Source of the DNA: CAYGUK01 sp964352985
GTDB lineage: Bacteria > Pseudomonadota > Gammaproteobacteria > JAHCLG01
Direction: 5' to 3'
DNA length: 19,125 nucleotides
Assembly: GCA_964352985.1 (NCBI GenBank)
Contig: CAYGUK010000079.1
Location: 1 to 19,125 of the forward strand
The notes beneath the pieces are model-generated. The model made no database searches, was not told the DNA's origin, and saw only the letters and a list, made by a program, of their open reading frames with translations. Numbering within the stretch: the stretch's first letter is position 1; each line of letters begins with the position of its first letter. Below, piece by piece: positions 15,853 through 19,125 of this stretch. A program made the position numbers and the translations under genes.

Positions 15853-16500
15853 TTGATTAAAGTAATGTTAGTCGATGATCACGACTTGATTCGTGCAGGG
15901 ATTAAACGGTTGTTAGCAGATCAATCGGGCTTAAAAGTCGTCGGAGAAGCCGAGAGTGGCGAAATCGCGATTAATGTCGCCCGCAAAACAACTCCACAAG
16001 TTGTTTTAATGGATGTTAAAATGCCAGGTATCGGCGGTTTAGAAGCAACTCGTAAACTCTTACGAATTGATCCCGATATTAAAATTCTAGTTTTAACTGC
16101 ATGTGATGAAGATCCATTTCCCTCTCGTTTGTTACAAGCCGGGGCTGCTGGTTATTTAACAAAAGATTGTGGTGTTGATGAAATGGTGCAAGCAATTAAA
16201 GCAGTGAATGCTGGACAACGATATATAAGTCCTGTGATTGCGCAGCAATTAGCACTAAAACATTTATCCGATAATGAAGCTTCTCCTTTTGATGTTTTAT
16301 CAGAAAGAGAACTACAAGTGATGATCATGATCACGAGTGGCCAAAAAGTTCAAGACATCTCAACTAAGCTGTGCTTGAGCCCAAAAACGGTCAACAGTTA
16401 TCGTTATCGTTTATTTGAAAAATTAAACATTAATAGCGATGTGGAATTAACCCATCTGGCAATTCGCTATGGACTATTAGATCCTGAGACTCAGTCTTAA
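15853..16500 (+). CDS. gacA: Response regulator GacA/UvrY (BarA/GacS partner)
   Basis: This DNA-binding response regulator is the output half of the BarA-UvrY (GacS-GacA, LetS-LetA) two-component system. In relatives that system turns on CsrB-type small RNAs and relieves CsrA/RsmA repression. The 215-residue protein has a receiver domain with acidic D8 and D9, phospho-acceptor D54 (in VVLMDVKMPG), T82 and K104. A LuxR-type helix-turn-helix follows (about 145-205) with LSERELQVMIMI and the recognition stretch LSPKTVNSYRYRLFEKL. I start it at TTG 15853: this gives the family N-terminus MIKVMLVDDH and follows AAAAGGA at 15838-15844. A longer frame reaching into tRNA-Ser is spurious. The gene sits immediately before uvrC, as in E. 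coli and Pseudomonas. Confidence 0.94.
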   Translation: MIKVMLVDDHDLIRAGIKRLLADQSGLKVVGEAESGEIAINVARKTTPQVVLMDVKMPGIGGLEATRKLLRIDPDIKILVLTACDEDPFPSRLLQAGAAGYLTKDCGVDEMVQAIKAVNAGQRYISPVIAQQLALKHLSDNEASPFDVLSERELQVMIMITSGQKVQDISTKLCLSPKTVNSYRYRLFEKLNINSDVELTHLAIRYGLLDPETQS

Positions 16501-16514
16501 AATTGTGTTTCTCT

Positions 16515-18350
16515 ATGTCAAAAGATGAAAGTAATTCATTACCTTTTGATAAAAGTCTTTTTCTTAAAAATTTAACGGAACATCCCGGAATTTATCAAAT
16601 GCTAAATGAAGCAGCTGATATTATTTATGTCGGTAAAGCCAGAAATTTAAAAAAAAGAGTCTCGAATTATTTTAATAAAAGCTTAGATACTAAAACCACA
16701 AAATTAATGCAGCTTGTTCGCGACATAAAAATTATTGTGACAGCGAGCGAAAGTGAAGCTCTCATTTTAGAAAATAATCTCATCAAAGAACATCGACCTC
16801 GTTACAATGTATTATTTCGTGATGATAAAAGTTATCCCTATTTATATTTATCATCACAAGATGATTATCCGCGGCTTGATGTTTATCGTGGCAGTAAAAA
16901 AAAGAAAGGCAAATATTTTGGTCCGTATCCTAATGCAGGTAGTGCACGTAAAAGTCTTCATTTATTACAAAAACTTTTTCAGATCAGACAATGCAGTAAT
17001 TCTTTTTTTAAAAATCGCTCTAGACCTTGTTTACAATATCAGATAAAACGATGTAGTGCGCCTTGTGTGGAATTAATATCCACCACTGATTATCAACATT
17101 CAATTCATCACGCTGAATTATTTTTGCAAGGAAAAAATAATACCATCATCGAAGAAATTAAAAACAAAATGAATCAAGCTTCCAATATGCAACACTATGA
17201 AGAAGCCGCCCGTTTTCGCGATTTGATTAAGCATTTATATTATGTTCAAGAACAACAAAATATCGAAAAAAATGCAATTAACCTTGATGCAATAGCATTG
17301 ATTATTAATCACCAAGTTGCTTGTGTGGAAATTATATTTTTAAGAAATGGACAACTATTAGGAAGTAAAAGTTATTTTCCAAAAATTCCTAAAGACACTT
17401 CAGAAACAGAAATTTTAAATGCATTTCTAACCCAGTATTATATAAATAAACATCATAATGATATTCCCGATAATATTATTGTTCCAAGCAGTATTGATGA
17501 AACGATATGGTTGGCTGAAACATTATCCGAAATGACAAAACGCAAGGTTATCATTGAAAGTCCTAATCGCGGACAAAAAATGAAATGGTTGAATATGGCA
17601 AGAGAAAATGCAGAACAAGCGCTTAAAAAATTAAGTCATAATAAATCTTTAATTACACATCGACTCACGTTATTACAAAAACTATTAAAACTCGACGAGC
17701 GACCAAATCGTATAGAATGTTTTGATATCAGTCATACCCAAGGTGAAGCAACAATGGCATCTTGTGTAGTTTATGATGAAAGTGGAACACGCAATGATTT
17801 ATATCGACGCTTTAATATCAAAACTGTTAAAGCCAGTGATGATTATGGTGCTATCGCAGAAGTTGTGAGAAGACGCTATAGCAAATTAATCGAGCAAGAT
17901 GCCTCACTGCCCGATATTATTCTCATCGATGGCGGCAAAGGACAAGTGGCGAAAGCGTTTGAGGTTTTACAAGAATTGCAATTTACTTCTGCTACCTTAT
18001 TGGGTTTAGCCAAAGGTCCTACGCGCAAAGTAGGGTATGAAAATTTAATTATTCAGGGGCAAGCAAATCCCCTTTATGTTAATGATCATTTAGAGAGTTT
18101 GCATGTCTTATTAGAGCTTAGAGATGAATCACATCGATTTGCTATTACAGGACATCGAAATAAACGAGCAAAATCAAGAACCACGTCCACATTAGAAGAT
18201 ATCGCTGGGGTTGGTCAAAAGCGTCGTAGAGAAATTCTCCAACACTTTGGTGGTTTACAAGCATTAAAAGGCGCAAGTATCGATGAAATAGCAAAAGTAA
18301 AAGGGATCTCTAAGGAATTGGCAAAACGAATCTATGATTCTTTTCATTGA
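16515..18350 (+). CDS. uvrC: UvrABC excinuclease subunit C
   Basis: UvrC makes both incisions around a DNA lesion once UvrB has been loaded, in nucleotide excision repair. Counting from ATG 16515 gives 611 residues (E. coli 610). The GIY-YIG nuclease for the 3' cut has GIY (25-27), YVGKARNLKKRV (38-49) and catalytic E86 in ILENNLIKEH. Four cysteines, C160, C172, C180 and C184, have the spacing reported for the UvrC iron-sulfur cluster. The UVR UvrB-binding helix pair is at about 208-243. The RNase H-like nuclease for the 5' cut has D404 (ECFDISHTQGE) and D472 (IDGGKGQ). Tandem helix-hairpin-helix motifs occupy about 555-611. An in-frame TTG at 16503 is a weaker start choice; neither has a clear Shine-Dalgarno sequence. 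It follows gacA after 14 nt. Confidence 0.96.
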   Translation: MSKDESNSLPFDKSLFLKNLTEHPGIYQMLNEAADIIYVGKARNLKKRVSNYFNKSLDTKTTKLMQLVRDIKIIVTASESEALILENNLIKEHRPRYNVLFRDDKSYPYLYLSSQDDYPRLDVYRGSKKKKGKYFGPYPNAGSARKSLHLLQKLFQIRQCSNSFFKNRSRPCLQYQIKRCSAPCVELISTTDYQHSIHHAELFLQGKNNTIIEEIKNKMNQASNMQHYEEAARFRDLIKHLYYVQEQQNIEKNAINLDAIALIINHQVACVEIIFLRNGQLLGSKSYFPKIPKDTSETEILNAFLTQYYINKHHNDIPDNIIVPSSIDETIWLAETLSEMTKRKVIIESPNRGQKMKWLNMARENAEQALKKLSHNKSLITHRLTLLQKLLKLDERPNRIECFDISHTQGEATMASCVVYDESGTRNDLYRRFNIKTVKASDDYGAIAEVVRRRYSKLIEQDASLPDIILIDGGKGQVAKAFEVLQELQFTSATLLGLAKGPTRKVGYENLIIQGQANPLYVNDHLESLHVLLELRDESHRFAITGHRNKRAKSRTTSTLEDIAGVGQKRRREILQHFGGLQALKGASIDEIAKVKGISKELAKRIYDSFH

Positions 18351-18358
18351 GTGAATTT

Positions 18359-18376
18359 TGGGCTACGATAAGCCCA
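18359..18376 (+). other. Small hairpin between uvrC and pgsA
   Basis: TGGGCT (18359-18364) and AGCCCA (18371-18376) form a 6-bp stem with a 6-nt loop just after the uvrC stop. Only TTCT follows, so it is a poor terminator. Partial termination or mRNA-end protection is possible. Confidence 0.3.
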
Positions 18377-18394
18377 TTCTACAATTAATCATGG

Positions 18395-18964
18395 ATGAGC
18401 ATGAATTTACCTAACGCGTTAACTTTAACTAGAATTATTCTTATTCCAATTTTTGTTATTGCTTTTTACATGCCGTTTCATTGGGGACATGTTGCAGCTG
18501 CTAGCATATTTGCCGTCGCATGTATTACAGATTGGTTTGATGGCATGCTCGCAAGAACACTTAATCAAGTTTCACCTCTCGGTACATTTCTTGATCCCGT
18601 TGCAGATAAATTAATTGTTGCTGTTGCCTTAGTATTATTAGTTGGAGAACCTTATTTACGGTTTATGACGATTCCTGCTGCTATTATTGTGGGGCGTGAA
18701 ATAGTTATATCTGCATTAAGAGAGTGGATGGCTGAGATTGGTTCGAGAGCGAGTGTTGCTGTTTCTGTCGTGGGTAAAGTAAAAACAATTGTGCAAATGT
18801 TTGCATTAGTCTTTCTTGTTACCTACCAAAAAGGCGGTTCGAAATTAATTTTGATTACTGGCTATATTTTACTGTATACTGCTGCGCTCTTAACGCTTTG
18901 GTCGATGGTAATGTATATAAAAGCTGCGTGGCCGGACTTGACATTAAGCGTAAAAAAGGAATAA
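18395..18964 (+). CDS. pgsA: Phosphatidylglycerophosphate synthase
   Basis: PgsA is the inner-membrane enzyme that joins CDP-diacylglycerol and glycerol-3-phosphate, the committed step to phosphatidylglycerol and cardiolipin. The 189-residue protein has the complete CDP-alcohol phosphotransferase signature: D46, D49, G50, A53, R54, G63, D67 and D71 (DWFDGMLAR ... GTFLDPVADK). REIVISALREWMAEIG and VGKVKT are specific to PgsA. Hydrophobic helices lie near 10-26, 32-45, 72-86, 92-106, 131-143 and 152-175. The ATG at 18395 aligns with the E. coli start; the ATG at 18401 is possible. No strong Shine-Dalgarno sequence is seen. It follows uvrC after 44 nt and precedes a tRNA-Gly, as in E. coli (uvrC-pgsA-glyW). 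Confidence 0.96.
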   Translation: MSMNLPNALTLTRIILIPIFVIAFYMPFHWGHVAAASIFAVACITDWFDGMLARTLNQVSPLGTFLDPVADKLIVAVALVLLVGEPYLRFMTIPAAIIVGREIVISALREWMAEIGSRASVAVSVVGKVKTIVQMFALVFLVTYQKGGSKLILITGYILLYTAALLTLWSMVMYIKAAWPDLTLSVKKE

Positions 18965-19042
18965 TAGCGGTTCTGAATTTTTAATGAAAATAGAGATTTA
19001 GAAACTTTAATTATTTATTAATTAAAGTATAAGGATAAAAAA

Positions 19043-19062
19043 TACTAATTTAATTATTAGTA
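19043..19062 (+). repeat. Perfect AT-rich inverted repeat before tRNA-Gly
   Basis: TACTAAT (19043-19049) and ATTAGTA (19056-19062) form a 7-bp dyad with loop TTAATT, ending 8 nt before the tRNA. It has no GC pairs beyond one, so a terminator role is unlikely. It could mark the promoter or operator zone of the tRNA operon or be chance in very AT-rich DNA. Confidence 0.35.
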
Positions 19063-19070
19063 AGAGTTAG

Positions 19071-19125
19071 GCGGGAATAGCTCAGTTGGTAGAGCACAAC
19101 CTTGCCAAGGTTGGGGTCGCGAGTT
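19071..19125 (+). tRNA. glyW: tRNA-Gly (anticodon GCC), cut by the window end
   Basis: The 5' GCGGGAATAGCTCAGTTGGTAGAGCA start has the acceptor strand and complete D arm of bacterial tRNA-Gly. The anticodon stem CAACC/GGTTG closes the loop TTGCCAA, with anticodon GCC at 19104-19106. The T arm is just beginning (GCGAGTT) at the window edge, so the 3' acceptor strand is not seen. The position after pgsA matches E. coli glyW, so cysT and leuZ homologues may follow. Confidence 0.93.

Noticed and set aside
16503..16514. TTG start for uvrC
   Set aside because: It would add MCFS with no ribosome site; the ATG at 16515 gives a normal-length UvrC.
1009..18376. Recurrent AAGCCC/GGGCTT hairpins (1009, 14618, 18359) as an uptake-signal family
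   Set aside because: Only three copies with different flanks and loops; two are ordinary terminators, and this core is common in terminators generally.
1..19125. Insertion sequence, prophage or CRISPR array
   Set aside because: I found no transposase, integrase, terminal inverted repeats with target duplications, or regular repeat-spacer structure on either strand.

Overview
The window is AT-rich chromosomal DNA from a gammaproteobacterium. The proteins are close to their E. coli or Pseudomonas counterparts (Icd, ClpS/ClpA, IF-1, TrxB, FtsK, LolA, RarA, SerRS, YccA, GacA/UvrY, UvrC, PgsA). The gene order is the classic gammaproteobacterial one. Low GC, the icd-clpS-clpA-infA-trxB-ftsK-lolA-rarA-serS order and a gacA-uvrC-pgsA cluster suggest a Legionellales-type, possibly host-associated lineage. 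That placement is inference from memory of synteny and is not proven.

Layout. Positions 1-1050 hold the 3' part of icd and a strong terminator. Positions 1208-3855 hold a promoter, clpS and clpA, which encode the N-degron adaptor and its unfoldase. Positions 3877-5187 carry infA and trxB on the minus strand, converging on clpA. A divergent promoter region at 5188-5323 separates trxB from the ftsK-lolA-rarA-serS-DUF4124 gene run (5324-11405), which is tightly spaced and probably one operon. It joins chromosome segregation, lipoprotein trafficking, replication-fork maintenance, serine tRNA charging and a small exported coiled-coil protein.

Positions 11406-11792 are non-coding. Positions 11793-14604 hold the only clearly accessory locus. 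It is a large secreted-protein gene with RTX calcium-binding repeats, two cadherin-like repeats, an S8 subtilisin-like protease domain and a C-terminal PPC-like domain. It is broken by three frame changes, an in-frame stop and an apparent internal deletion that removes the oxyanion-hole region, so I call it a pseudogene. A shared terminator (14618-14646) separates it from yccA on the minus strand.

Positions 15340-15728 are mostly non-coding but contain an unexplained 92-codon open frame. Then come tRNA-Ser(UGA), gacA/uvrY (TTG start), uvrC, pgsA and a tRNA-Gly(GCC) cut by the window end. This matches the E. coli uvrY-uvrC-pgsA-glyW arrangement with a tRNA-Ser added just upstream.

Most of the window is conserved housekeeping DNA. 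I found no mobile element, CRISPR array or clearly new system. The points worth a second look are the decayed RTX-subtilase locus, the absence of ate/aat between infA and trxB although clpS is kept, the tRNA-gacA coupling and the unexplained open frame at 15380-15658.
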